Shown here: positions 9,114 to 17,291 of the stretch, piece after piece
Position numbering within the stretch: the stretch's first letter is position 1
Layout: each line of letters begins with the position of its first letter
Source: Pseudosporangium ferrugineum
Lineage (GTDB): Bacteria > Actinomycetota > Actinomycetes > Mycobacteriales > Micromonosporaceae
DNA: 64,000 nucleotides
Direction: 5' to 3'
Assembly: GCF_003002065.1 (NCBI RefSeq)
Contig: NZ_PVZG01000001.1
Coordinates: forward strand, 1-64,000
Notes under the pieces: generated by a model
The model's database searches: none
What the model saw: only the letters and a program-made list of their open reading frames with translations
Told to the model about the DNA's origin: nothing
Position numbers and translations under genes: made by a program

Positions 9114-9644
9114 GGCGTCCGCCCTGCCGGCTCCGGCGCCACGGCCGAGCTTGCGCGGGGGCTCTTTCAGACCCGGCCGGCGAGCGGGACCGCCGGCCAC
9201 TTCGCCGGCAAGGAGGAGATCGTCCGCTCCCTGTTCGCCCAGCGCGGCGACGAGGCGGACCGGCTCCTCGACTGGATCCGGTCCCAGCCCCCGACCGTGG
9301 ACCTGGTCAGGACGGCGGTCCTGCGGTGGGTGGAGTCGTTCTCGGGCGACAAGCTCCACGGCATCCGCTTCCTGTCGGCGAACCCGCTGCTCGTGCGCAC
9401 CCTGGCCCAGGACGGCAACCGCATCGGCACCACGCTGAGCACCCTGGTCGACGCCCTCGCCGCCCTCCTGCCGAATCCGGCCCCGGCGGACGTCCTGCAC
9501 CTGCGGATGGCCCTGCTCAGCATCAACGCGGCCGTCGAGGCGGCCGGCCCGGACACCTTCACGGACGACGACATCCTGGCCGCCGCCCACCACAACGCGA
9601 CGATCCTGATCGACGCCCTCCTCGCCCGATCAGCCACGCGCTGA
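9114..9644 (+). pseudogene. TetR-family regulator remnant lacking most of its HTH
   Basis: The frame is open from just after TGA 9111-9113. It reads ATAELARGLFQTRP, then GHFAGKEEIVRSLFAQRGDE and a normal TetR C-terminal ligand domain to TGA 9642-9644. In an intact TetR about 25 residues of helix-turn-helix separate AELF-like and HFAGKEE blocks; here that section is missing and no in-frame ATG/GTG exists before GTG 9297. Inferred: internal deletion plus loss of the start. A 115-residue product from GTG 9297 is possible but would not bind DNA. Confidence 0.65.
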
Positions 9645-9785
9645 GCGGGCAGCTCTCGCCGCCGCCCGACTGAGGGCGTCGCTCGCGTGCCCGCCGCCGA
9701 CCCATCCGCCCCGACCACCCCTCTCGGCCGCGCCTCGCGCGGGACAGCCGTGCCGGAGCGGCCGGACGGTCAGCGGGCCGGAGGT

Positions 9786-9872
9786 GGCGAGGTGTTCGAC
9801 GAGCAGCCGCGCGTCCGGCGGACGGTCAGCGGGTCGACGCCGGCGGCCAGGTCGCGTTCCCAGCCGGGGACG
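9786..9872. repeat. Degenerate inverted copy of an internal piece of the LAL gene
   Basis: This 87-bp stretch matches the reverse complement of 7085-7184 inside the LAL coding region. Long identical runs (GGCGAGGTGTTCGACGAGCA, then GGTCAGCGGGTCGAC, then the last part ending in CAGCCGGGGACG) are separated by a few substitutions and about 13 missing bases. It lies in the intergenic space 3' of the acyltransferase gene. It has no reading-frame role here. Confidence 0.85.
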
Positions 9873-9880
9873 GCCGACGG

Positions 9881-10648
9881 TCAGCGGACCCGCGGCCGTT
9901 TGCGGACCCGGGACATGTCCGCCGGCCGCGTGGTGTCCACGAAGTGGGGAAGCTCCGGCTCGTCCTCGCGCAACGGCACCAGCGTGTCCGCGATCGCCTG
10001 CACGATCCGGTCGGTCGCCCGCATGGCCTGCGCCCCCGCCGTACCGGTGAGCCCGGACAGGTCCACCGGCTCACCGAAGCGGATCTGCACCACCGGCCGC
10101 CGCCACATCGCCCTGAGCACCGACCGCACGATGTCCGTCGGCGACGCGTACGGCAGCACCGCATGCGAACCCCACTGCGCCACGGGGATCACCGGCGCAC
10201 CCGACATGGCCGCCATCCGCGCCACCCCGGTCTTGCCGCGCTCGGGCCACATCCACGGGTCCAGCCCGATCCGGCCCTCCGGGTACACCAGCACCACCGA
10301 CCCGGCCTTCAACGCCTCCGCCGCCGTCGGCAGCGCCTCGGCCGCCCGCGCGGTGTACCGGTCGACCCGCAGGTGCCCGGAAGCCCGCATCGCCCATCCC
10401 GCGATCGGCGCATCGAACAGCCCGCCGGTCGCCATGAACCGCGGCGCCACCCCCGCGATGCTGCACGCCGCCGTCATGAGGATCGGATCGACCGGGCTCA
10501 CATGGTTGGCAGCCAGAATCAACGGCCCCCGCCGCAGCTCCGCCGGCACCTCACCGGAGATCCGCAACCGGCAGATCAACGGCACCAGCACCCGCGAGAA
10601 CCGCAGAAGCACCCGCCACACCCGAGGCACCCGCCACGACGCATCCAT
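9881..10648 (-). CDS. 1-acyl-sn-glycerol-3-phosphate acyltransferase family (PlsC)
   Basis: 255 residues from ATG 10646-10648. Acyltransferase motif I is NHVSPVD (H49, D54), motif III is YPEGRIG at about 122-128, and the tail is basic. The N-terminal 30 residues form one hydrophobic, basic-flanked segment typical of a membrane-associated PlsC. Family role: transfer of an acyl chain to lysophosphatidic acid in phospholipid synthesis. Actinomycetes have many paralogues, some acting on other acceptors. It stands alone between repeats. Confidence 0.85.
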   Translation of the reverse strand: MDASWRVPRVWRVLLRFSRVLVPLICRLRISGEVPAELRRGPLILAANHVSPVDPILMTAACSIAGVAPRFMATGGLFDAPIAGWAMRASGHLRVDRYTARAAEALPTAAEALKAGSVVLVYPEGRIGLDPWMWPERGKTGVARMAAMSGAPVIPVAQWGSHAVLPYASPTDIVRSVLRAMWRRPVVQIRFGEPVDLSGLTGTAGAQAMRATDRIVQAIADTLVPLREDEPELPHFVDTTRPADMSRVRKRPRVR

Positions 10649-10895
10649 AAGTCCGCCATGATCGCACGCCCGGCCCTTCCCGGTGTCCCACCCCCGAACC
10701 CCGAGCCGGCCGAACTCCCACATCCCGCACCGCCGTGCGCCGCGCCCATGCCACAGCCGTCACGCCGCAGTCCGCCGCGCCCGTGTCGCAGTCCGTCACG
10801 CTGCAGTCTCCCGCAGTCCGTCACGCTGCAGTCTCCCGCGCCGCCGCGCCCGGGTCGCAGTCTCCCCGCGCCGCAGTCCGTCGCGCCCGCCGCCG
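10649..10895. repeat. Intergenic block with a 25-bp tandem repeat
   Basis: Between the acyltransferase start and the stop of the next minus-strand gene. Two perfect 25-bp copies lie at 10787-10811 and 10812-10836 (each starts CGCAGTCCGTCACGCTGCAG). Shorter variants of CGCAGTCCGTC occur on both sides from about 10765 to 10890. No gene is supported. The array is directly 3' of the gene at 10896-11861. Confidence 0.85.
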
Positions 10896-11861
10896 TCAGC
10901 CCGCGTCGCGTAACTCCTGCAGCCGCGCCTCTATCTCCGCCAGCTCCGCCCGCAGCCGTTCCGCCTGCTGCTCCGCCTCCGCGCGCTCCGCCGCCAGGAT
11001 CTGCTCCACCGCCTCCTGCACCCCCGGCACGTCGACCAGCGACACCATCCGCATGGCCTCCGCCGGCCGGATCACGTAGGGCTTCGCCAGCGCCTTCGCG
11101 CCCTGATTCGCCGCCACCGTCCACTCGCCGTCGGTGTAGGCCAGCGTCACCGTCAACCCCGGCGGCGGTTTCGGCTTGGCCACCCGGGCCGGCGCCTTCC
11201 GCGGAGCCGGAGCAGGAGCCGGCGCACCCGCCCCGTTCCCGCCAGCCCCGCCGTCCACCGCCGGGCCACCGCGCCCCGCCGCCGCAACACCCTGCTCTCC
11301 GCCCGGGGAACCCCCGTCGCCGCCCGCCCGCGAACCACCGGACCGCCCACCGCCGGAACCCGACCCCACCGCCACCGCCGCACCACTCCCACCCGAGGAA
11401 CCACCGACCGAACCACTCACCGAACCATCCGACGGGCCACCTGAAGAACCACCTGAAGAACCACCTGACGAACTGCCCGGAGGGCCACCTGAAGAACCAC
11501 CCGAGGAACCCGCCCGTCCACCCCGCGCGGCGACGATCGGCTTGTCGATCACAAACTCCGGCTCCGGCCGGGGCGGTGGCGCGGGCGGCGGGGGAGCCGC
11601 CTTGCGCGCGGCCGCGCCCTTCGGCGCCACCTGCAGATCACCGGGCGCGAACGGCAGCTCGTCGCGGCCGAACCGCACCACCACCCACTCGTCCGACTCC
11701 GCCGGATCGGTCAGCGCCACCACCTGACCCACCTGCCCGGCGATCTGCCCCGCCGACTCCGTGAACATCACGCGCGGCTTACGCCCGGCACCCAGCGCGT
11801 CGCCGATCACCCGCAACTCCTCGGGGCTCAGCCCGCGCACCCCGGTTCGCGCTGCCGCCAT
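10896..11861 (-). CDS. Actinobacterial hypothetical protein with Ser/Gly-rich linker (DUF6319-like)
   Basis: 321 residues in three parts. Residues 1-80 are a conserved-looking domain (LSPEELRVIGDALGAG, TESAGQIAGQVGQVVAL) that reminds me of DUF6319. Residues about 95-230 are disordered and made of SSGG, PPAP and Gly repeats. Residues 235-321 hold a second domain (TVTLAYTDGEWTVAA, KALAKPYVIRPAEAMRMV) and a C-terminal coiled coil rich in Ala, Glu and Arg. The linker is encoded by imperfect short DNA repeats. Function unknown; the KOW-like VGQVVAL patch could be a nucleic-acid contact, which is speculation. Confidence 0.7.
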   Translation of the reverse strand: MAAARTGVRGLSPEELRVIGDALGAGRKPRVMFTESAGQIAGQVGQVVALTDPAESDEWVVVRFGRDELPFAPGDLQVAPKGAAARKAAPPPPAPPPRPEPEFVIDKPIVAARGGRAGSSGGSSGGPPGSSSGGSSGGSSGGPSDGSVSGSVGGSSGGSGAAVAVGSGSGGGRSGGSRAGGDGGSPGGEQGVAAAGRGGPAVDGGAGGNGAGAPAPAPAPRKAPARVAKPKPPPGLTVTLAYTDGEWTVAANQGAKALAKPYVIRPAEAMRMVSLVDVPGVQEAVEQILAAERAEAEQQAERLRAELAEIEARLQELRDAG

Positions 11862-11930
11862 CGGTCACCCTCCCTCGAACGTGTGTTCCAACGTCGTCAG
11901 TTCTACCAGTACCCACCGACAAGAACCTCG

Positions 11931-12689
11931 TCAGCCCAGCCGGCCGGTCACCGGATCCCGATCCGTCACGCAGTACGACCGGCCGGCCGGGTCGCGCAGC
12001 GTCGTCCACGCCGCCTCGGTCCGCACCACCGCCGCACCGAGCTCGACATGGCGCCTGACCTCTGCATCCCGGTCGTCGGCCGCCACGTCGGGATGCATGC
12101 CGGACACCGGGCCGCCGATCCGCTGCAGCAGAAGACGCAACGGCATGCCGTCCGGGCGTACCAGAATCTCGAATTCGGGCCGGGAAGCCGGACGCCGGGG
12201 CCAACCCGTCACCGCCGCCCAGAAATCGGCCTCCGCCTCGAACACCGCACCCGGAATGTCCAGACACCACTGATCGACCAGGCTGCGCCCGCCCGGCCAC
12301 GCCGCCGGCACCGGCCGCACGACCTCGCCCTGCCACGACACCAGGCAGAACAGCAGGCCCGCCGGCGACCGCAGCACCGCCAGCCCGCCCTCCTCGTGCA
12401 CCACCACCGCACCGAGCCCCACCACCCGGCGCGCCTGCGCCGCCACCCGCTCCACGTGCAGATCCAGGTGGGCCCGCGCCGGGCCGTCACCCACCACCTG
12501 CACCCTCAGGTACGCGTCACCGCCGGCCGGAAGCAACGTGGCGAACTCGCCACCGGCCCCGCGCCGGGACGAGAGCCCCGACCCGGTGACGTCCCGCCAG
12601 AACTCCTCCGCCGCCCGGGACGGCGCATCGAGGAAGCCCGTCGTCCAGCGCACGAAAGTGTCAGACCCCGCCGATACGGTTCCCGCCAT
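11931..12689 (-). CDS. VOC-family (glyoxalase-like) two-domain protein
   Basis: 252 residues from ATG 12687-12689, chosen because homology-like sequence begins at VSAGSDTFVRWTTGFLDAP. Two vicinal-oxygen-chelate half-domains are visible, each ending in a typical strand (AVLRSPAGLLFCLV and TTLRDPAGRSYCVTDRDP). The family includes glyoxalases, dioxygenases and antibiotic-binding proteins. No metal-ligand set can be assigned with certainty by eye. It is a single gene with no clear operon partner. Confidence 0.75.
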   Translation of the reverse strand: MAGTVSAGSDTFVRWTTGFLDAPSRAAEEFWRDVTGSGLSSRRGAGGEFATLLPAGGDAYLRVQVVGDGPARAHLDLHVERVAAQARRVVGLGAVVVHEEGGLAVLRSPAGLLFCLVSWQGEVVRPVPAAWPGGRSLVDQWCLDIPGAVFEAEADFWAAVTGWPRRPASRPEFEILVRPDGMPLRLLLQRIGGPVSGMHPDVAADDRDAEVRRHVELGAAVVRTEAAWTTLRDPAGRSYCVTDRDPVTGRLG

Positions 12690-12724
12690 GACCGAGATCC
12701 TGCCCTGTCCGTCCCCGACGTCGC

Positions 12725-12884
12725 TCAGCGGGCGGCCTCCCGCAGCCTGCCCAGAAACCCCGACAGCAGCTCCAGCCCGGCGGGGGAGAGGGGCGGCACC
12801 CACCCGCGCCCCTACCTCGTCCTCGAAGACGGCTTCCGCCCCGGCCAGCGACGTGCGCCGGTCCTCGGGATTCGACCGGCGCAC
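12725..12884 (-). pseudogene. MarR-family regulator fragment with a frameshift
   Basis: Read on the minus strand, GTG 12882-12884 opens VRRSNPEDRRTSLAGAEAVF, the wing of a MarR winged helix. After GARVGAA the frame must slip by one base to continue as LSPAGLELLSGFLGRLREAA and stop at TGA 12725-12727. That tail is a normal MarR dimerisation helix. The recognition helix is not found upstream. The fragment lies about 190 bases from the candidate dif site. Confidence 0.6.
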
Positions 12885-13072
12885 ACAATGACCCGCCGCC
12901 TCGACCGGCCGGCCGCGTCCGGACGAGACGGGCCAGCTCGGCCCGCGCGTCTCAGGCGGCCCGAGTCGGCGTCACCGCGCGCTGCAGCCCGCCGGTGGAC
13001 GACTCGGCGCCGGGAGGCCCTACGGCCATACCGCAGGCGGCCGGCGTTCCGGGCTCGAACGGCAGAATTCAG

Positions 13073-13100
13073 ATGGTCGATAATTGACATTATGTCAACC
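13073..13100. other. dif: Candidate chromosomal dif site (XerC/XerD recombination site)
   Basis: 28 bp: XerC-side arm ATGGTCGATAA, six-base centre TTGACA, XerD-side arm TTATGTCAACC. From memory the actinobacterial dif consensus is TTSRCCGATAA, TVNACA, TTATGTCAAGT. This stretch agrees at 23 of 28 positions, including CGATAAT and the unbroken ACATTATGTCAA. The 15-bp TTGACAT-T-ATGTCAA part is also a perfect palindrome. A Xer-like recombinase starts about 490 bases to the right. Alternative: an operator or a promoter with -35 TTGACA. Confidence 0.6.
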
Positions 13101-13286
13101 TGAGCGCGGAACGGGGTGGTGAGCGGTGAGGTTCGGTGCGGCGGACCCGGTTACGGCCGATGCCACGGTACGTCGAAACCGCCGGCGTCCTCCGGAGTGT
13201 CGAATTTGTCGGCACTGAGGCTGCTGTCGGCGCGCCAACTCCGCATACCTCGGCACGCACCCGCACCGCCGGATCCACGCCACGGC

Positions 13287-13396
13287 ACCCGTGCTCTTGC
13301 TCGTGCTCGACCGGCGCGCCAGCGTACCCGCGCCGGCGGTACCCGCACTCGTTGCTCCTGCTCGACCAGCGCGCCTGGCGTACCCGCGCCGGCGGA
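13287..13396. repeat. Imperfect ~55-bp tandem duplication between dif candidate and recombinase
   Basis: 13287-13340 and 13341-13396 are two copies sharing CTGCTCGACC/GTGCTCGACC, GCGCGCC and GCGTACCCGCGCCGGCGG. The unit borders also carry CCACGCCACGGC twice (13275 and 13402 areas). Open frames exist here on both strands but have no recognisable protein, no ribosome sites and Arg/Pro-rich composition, so 13101-13575 is treated as non-coding. Confidence 0.75.
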
Positions 13397-13575
13397 TCGT
13401 CCACGCCACGGCGGCCGTGGCCCCACGTTGGCTGCGGCTCTTTGCCTCGGCCCCACGGGCTCGGCCTGGCAGCCGATGCCGGCACGCGGGACGGCATCGC
13501 TGGTGCGCCAAGTCGCGTCGAATTCGGGATGCTCGTGGATCGCGGACGGTTCGGGGTGTCGGTGAATGGGTCTTT

Positions 13576-13599
13576 CCTGCATAATATTCCTTATGCAGG
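13576..13599. promoter_or_regulatory. Perfect palindrome at the recombinase start: promoter/operator or Xer-like site
   Basis: CCTGCATAA, six bases TATTCC, TTATGCAGG: 9-bp perfect arms. The second arm contains the ATG (13593) of the recombinase. CATAAT at 13580-13585 lies 7 bases before that ATG, which fits a -10 box of a leaderless transcript. The geometry CATAA-N6-TTATG is also the core of dif-type sites. Both roles may coincide, giving autorepression by the recombinase. Confidence 0.6.
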
Positions 13600-14546
13600 A
13601 CAATCAAGACATTCCGGTCGAGGCGCTTGTGGAGGAGTTTCTCGGGGCGCGGGCCGTTCGGAAGCCGTCGGAGCACACGCTGCTCGCCTATCGGCGGGAC
13701 CTGCATGCTGTGCTGCGGCTGATCGGTGAGAATGTCACTCTGGGTGACCTCTCCCCCCGTGTCCTGCGGTCGGCGTTTGCGCGGTTCGCGGCCGGGCGGG
13801 CTCCTGCCTCGGTGTATCGGGCCTGGTCGAGCTGGAATTCGTTCTTCGGGTTCCTGGTGGTGGACGGCGTGGTGGCCGGGAATCCGATGCCCGCGGTCGG
13901 TAAGCCTCGGATGGCGACCCCCTCCCCTAAGCCGCTGCGTGGTGAGGACACGCCCGAGCAGTTGCTCGCGGCCGTGAACCAGGTCGACGAGCGGCAGCGG
14001 GATCCGTGGCCCGAGCGGGATGTGGCCGTGCTGGCGCTTGCCCTGTGTGCCGGGTTGCGGCTGTCGGAGTTGCTGGCGTTGCGGGCCGGGTCCGTGATGG
14101 GGCGGCCGGGTGAGCGGCGGGTCGAGGTGGCGGGCAAGGGTGGGCGGCCGCGTGCGGTGCCGATCGAGCCCGAGCTCGATGCCGTCGTGGAGCGGTACGT
14201 GGAGAGCCGCCGGCTGCGGTTCGGGCGGGTGCGGCCGGATGATCCGCTGCTGGTGGATCGGCGGGGTGAGCCGTTGCGGCGGGGCGGGCTGCAGTATCTG
14301 GTGCAGTCGTGTTTCCGGCGGGCCGGGGTGTCGGATCGGGTGCCGCGAGGTGCGCAGTTGCACGCGTTGCGGCATACGTTCGCGACCCGGCTGGCCGAGG
14401 ACGGGGCGAACGCTTCGGAGATCATGCGGTTGCTGGGGCACGCGTCGTTGACGACGTCGCAGGGCTACATCGAGGTGACGGCGGCGCAGCAGCGGGCGGC
14501 GGTGCGCGCGAACCGAACGAACCGCGCGCTGGGTCGGCTGCAGTGA
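13593..14546 (+). CDS. Xer-like tyrosine recombinase
   Basis: 317 residues from ATG 13593 (ATG 13566 is an upstream alternative). An N-terminal SAM-like core-binding domain (about 8-108) precedes the catalytic domain with the full set R156 (AGLRLSE), K182 (GKGGRPR), H257-x-x-R260 (HALRHTFATR), H283 (LGHASLTTSQ) and nucleophile Y292. Length and motif spacing match XerC/XerD rather than long phage integrases. No excisionase, att repeats or phage genes are nearby. Its neighbour is the dif candidate, so chromosome-dimer resolution or a Xer-using mobile element are the two options. Confidence 0.85.
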   Translation: MQDNQDIPVEALVEEFLGARAVRKPSEHTLLAYRRDLHAVLRLIGENVTLGDLSPRVLRSAFARFAAGRAPASVYRAWSSWNSFFGFLVVDGVVAGNPMPAVGKPRMATPSPKPLRGEDTPEQLLAAVNQVDERQRDPWPERDVAVLALALCAGLRLSELLALRAGSVMGRPGERRVEVAGKGGRPRAVPIEPELDAVVERYVESRRLRFGRVRPDDPLLVDRRGEPLRRGGLQYLVQSCFRRAGVSDRVPRGAQLHALRHTFATRLAEDGANASEIMRLLGHASLTTSQGYIEVTAAQQRAAVRANRTNRALGRLQ

Positions 14547-14600
14547 GAGCGGCCTGACGGACCGCGCGCTGCGACAGTCGCAGTGAGAGCGGCACGGCCG
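14521..14600. repeat. Tandem duplication of the recombinase 3' end including its stop codon
   Basis: 14521-14560 and 14561-14600 are two 40-bp copies: ACCGCGCGCT and CAGTGAGAGCGGC are identical in both. The first copy contains the genuine TGA at 14544-14546; the second repeats it. Further right to 14681 are short repeats of AGAGCCGGG with AAAGC. The kinase gene ends at 14682 on the other strand, so this is a convergent 3'-3' gap. Confidence 0.8.
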
Positions 14601-14681
14601 GAGAGCCGCCGGCGAAAGCAGGGAGCCGGGAAAGCACAGAGCCGGGGAAAGCGCGGAGCCGGGCGGGAGAGGACGGCGTGG

Positions 14682-16289
14682 TCAGGGGGCGGTGAGGGCC
14701 TGGTGGATCGCGACGAGCAGGTCCGCCCGGGTGAACGGCTTCTCCAGCAGCGTGATCGTCGGGTCGAGGGTGCCGTGGCTGGCCAGGACCGGCGTCGCGT
14801 AGCCGGACATGTACAGCACGCGCAGGTCGGGGCGTACGGCCGCGACCTGTTTGGCGAGGGCCGTGCCGAGCATGGTCGGCATGACCACGTCGGTGAGCAG
14901 GAGGTCGATCCGGCCGGGGTGGTGCTGGGCGAGGTCGATCGCCGCCGTCACGTCGTCCGGGGCGAGGACCTGGTAGCCGCTGGTGGTCAGGGTCCGGCGG
15001 CAGATGTGGCGCAGGGCGGGTTCGTCCTCGACGAGCAGGACCGTCCTGCCGTGGCCGTCGAGGCCGTCGGTCGGGGGTGGGCCCGCGGCGACGGTGGTGG
15101 GCTGGCGGTTGGTGATGGGCAGCAGGACGCTGATGGTGGTGCCCATGCCCTCCTCGGAGTGGATGTTGACCGTGCCGCCGGCGCCGGTGACGATGCCGTA
15201 GACCATGGCCAGGCCGAGGCCGGTCCCCTGGCCCTGGGGTTTGGTGGTGAAGAAGGGTTCGAAGACGCGGTCGATGACGTCGCGGGGCATGCCGGTGCCG
15301 GTGTCGCTGACGCGCAGGCGGGCGTATTCGCCGGCGGGGACCGGCGGGCCCTGGACGCGGTAGTCGCTGTCGACGAGGACGCTGCCGGTCTCGATGGTGA
15401 GGGTGCCGCCGGAGGGCATCGCGTCGCGGGCGTTGACGGCGAGGTTGACCAGGACCTGTTCGAGCTGGCCGGGGTCGGCGAGGACGGGGCCGCAGTCGGC
15501 GAGGTGGACGTTGAGGGTGATGTGTTCGCCGATGGAGCGGCGGAGCATGTCCTCGACGCCGCGGACGACCTGGGTGAGTTCGAGGACCTGGGGGCGGGTG
15601 ACTTCCTGGCGGGCGAAGGCGAGCAGTTGGCGGGTGAGGTCGCCGCCGCGGCGGGCGGCGCGCAGGATCTGCTGGATGTCGCGGTGCACCTCGGTCCAGG
15701 CCGGGATGCCGGGGCGGCCGTCGGAGGTGGCGGTGTCGCTGATGAACTCGGCGTAGTTGATGATGACGGCGAGCAGGTTGTTGAAGTCGTGGGCGACTCC
15801 CCCGGCGAGTTGGCCGAGGCTTTCGATGCGCTGGGTGCGCTGGAGTTGTTCCTGGAGTTTGGCGCGGTCGGCGTCCTCGCGCAGGCGGGCGCGTTCGGCC
15901 TCGGCGACGAGGCGGTCGCTGATGTCGCGTACGGCGGCGGAGACGATCAGGCCGGTGTCGGTGTGCAGGCCGGAGAGGCTGATCTCGGCGGGGAAGACGG
16001 TGCCGTCCTTGCGTTTGGCGCGCAGGGGCTGGCCGCTGCCCATGGCGCGGTGCACGGGGTGGTCGGCGTAGCGGCGGCGCAGGCCGCGGTGGGCGGTGGT
16101 GAGGTCGTCGGGGACGAGGACCTCGATGGGTTCGCCGAGCAGTTCGCCGCGGGTGTAGCCGAAGAGTCGTTCGGCCTGGGTGTTGACGAAGACGATCCGG
16201 CCGGTGGCGTTGGTGCCGACGACCGCGTCCGGGGCGGCGTCGAGGAGTTGTTCGAACACCCGGTTGGAGACGGTGTCGATGTCGAGCAT
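14682..16289 (-). CDS. PAS-domain hybrid histidine kinase with C-terminal receiver
   Basis: 535 residues from ATG 16287-16289. PAS domain about 10-125 ([16 protein letters not shown]), a short coiled coil, HisKA with the phospho-acceptor H167 in [14 protein letters not shown], HATPase with N box [13 protein letters not shown] and G boxes ([16 protein letters not shown]), then a receiver domain from about 415 with acidic VEDE and the phospho-acceptor Asp in LLTDVVMP (about 468). No transmembrane segment, so a cytosolic sensor. The HDFNN motif is typical of kinases that act together with an attached receiver. No separate response regulator is adjacent. Confidence 0.9.
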   Translation of the reverse strand: MLDIDTVSNRVFEQLLDAAPDAVVGTNATGRIVFVNTQAERLFGYTRGELLGEPIEVLVPDDLTTAHRGLRRRYADHPVHRAMGSGQPLRAKRKDGTVFPAEISLSGLHTDTGLIVSAAVRDISDRLVAEAERARLREDADRAKLQEQLQRTQRIESLGQLAGGVAHDFNNLLAVIINYAEFISDTATSDGRPGIPAWTEVHRDIQQILRAARRGGDLTRQLLAFARQEVTRPQVLELTQVVRGVEDMLRRSIGEHITLNVHLADCGPVLADPGQLEQVLVNLAVNARDAMPSGGTLTIETGSVLVDSDYRVQGPPVPAGEYARLRVSDTGTGMPRDVIDRVFEPFFTTKPQGQGTGLGLAMVYGIVTGAGGTVNIHSEEGMGTTISVLLPITNRQPTTVAAGPPPTDGLDGHGRTVLLVEDEPALRHICRRTLTTSGYQVLAPDDVTAAIDLAQHHPGRIDLLLTDVVMPTMLGTALAKQVAAVRPDLRVLYMSGYATPVLASHGTLDPTITLLEKPFTRADLLVAIHQALTAP

Positions 16290-16385
16290 GTCGGCCGCCA
16301 ATCCGGTGCTTCGGTCGCCTGGTGCCGTCCCTATTCGTAGCGCATGGTGGCGGGCTGGGAGGGTGGTTCGGTGGTCTTGCACCGG

Positions 16386-16422
16386 TGGCCGGTCACCCTG
16401 TGCGGGGTGACCGGCCATTTTT
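16386..16422. terminator. 13-bp perfect hairpin between hydrolase and kinase genes
   Basis: Stem TGGCCGGTCACCC (16386-16398) pairs with 16405-16417 around a 6-base loop, followed on the plus strand by five T. Both flanking genes are on the minus strand, where the hairpin directly follows the hydrolase stop but has the T run on the wrong side. It most likely ends or slows the hydrolase transcript. Confidence 0.65.
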
Positions 16423-16434
16423 GGCGTACGTGTG

Positions 16435-17256
16435 TCAGCTGTTGAGGAAGGTGAGCAGTGCCTCGTTGAACTCGGTGGGGTGGGAGGCGTTGATGCCGTG
16501 GGGCCCGTTCTCGATGACGACGAGCTGGGCGCCGGGGATGCTCTCGGCGGTGCGGCGGCCGCTGTTCTCGATGGGGACGATGGCGTCGCTGTCACCGTGG
16601 ATGACCAGGGTGGGGATGCTGATCTTGGCGAGGTCGCCGCGGAAGTCGGTGCGGCCGAAGGCGGTGATGCAGTCGAGGGTGCCCTTGGCGGAGGCGACGT
16701 GGGCGAGTTCCTGGGCGTAGCGGACCTGGTTGTCGCTCACCTTGAGGGTGCCGCCGGCGGTGAAGAAGTTCTGGGCGAAGCCGTCGACGAAGGCGATGCG
16801 GTCGGCGATGACGCCGTCCTGGAAGGCCTTGATGGTGGCGTCGTCGAGGGCGCCGTCGGGGTTGTCGTCGCTCTTGTAGAGGTACGGCGGGACGGCGCCG
16901 GCGAAGACGGCCTTGCTGATCCGGGCGCTGCCGTAGGTGCCGAGGTAGCGGGCCACCTCTCCCCCGCCCATGGAGAAGCCGACGAGGGTGACGCCGGTGA
17001 GGTCGAGCTGGGTGAGCAGGGCGTCGAGGTCGGCGGCGAAGGTGTCGTAGTCGTAGCCGGTCCAGGGCTGGCTGCTCTTGCCGAAGCCGCGGCGGTCGTA
17101 CGTGATGACCCGCTTGCCGTCGGCGACGAGGGCCGGGATCTGGGCTTCCCAGCTGCGGCCGGACAGCGGCCAGCCGTGGATGAGGACGACGGGGTCGCCG
17201 GTGCCGAAGTCCTCGTAGTAGAGGTCGACTCCGGTGCTGACGGTGGCGTAGGGCAT
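16435..17256 (-). CDS. Alpha/beta hydrolase (non-haem chloroperoxidase/esterase type)
   Basis: 273 residues. Nucleophile S95 in GFSMGGGE, acid D224 in HGDSDAIVP, base H253 in GPHGINASH; oxyanion region HGWPLSGRSW at 27-36. These are the signatures of the cofactor-free haloperoxidase/aryl esterase group, which hydrolyses esters and can carry out perhydrolysis. Cytosolic, no signal peptide. It is 35 bases downstream of ohr on the same strand, so it may be part of the peroxide-stress unit ohrR-ohr-hydrolase. Confidence 0.85.
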   Translation of the reverse strand: MPYATVSTGVDLYYEDFGTGDPVVLIHGWPLSGRSWEAQIPALVADGKRVITYDRRGFGKSSQPWTGYDYDTFAADLDALLTQLDLTGVTLVGFSMGGGEVARYLGTYGSARISKAVFAGAVPPYLYKSDDNPDGALDDATIKAFQDGVIADRIAFVDGFAQNFFTAGGTLKVSDNQVRYAQELAHVASAKGTLDCITAFGRTDFRGDLAKISIPTLVIHGDSDAIVPIENSGRRTAESIPGAQLVVIENGPHGINASHPTEFNEALLTFLNS

Positions 17257-17291
17257 GACGCTTCCTTTCGATCGAGGGGTGGTGGTGTTTC

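Noticed and set aside
11883-13103. 406-codon plus-strand frame opposite the VOC gene
   Set aside because: Arg/His/Pro-rich shadow with no domain and no ribosome site.
13101-13575. Possible genes between the dif candidate and the recombinase on either strand
   Set aside because: All frames are biased and repetitive, overlap each other and show no recognisable protein.
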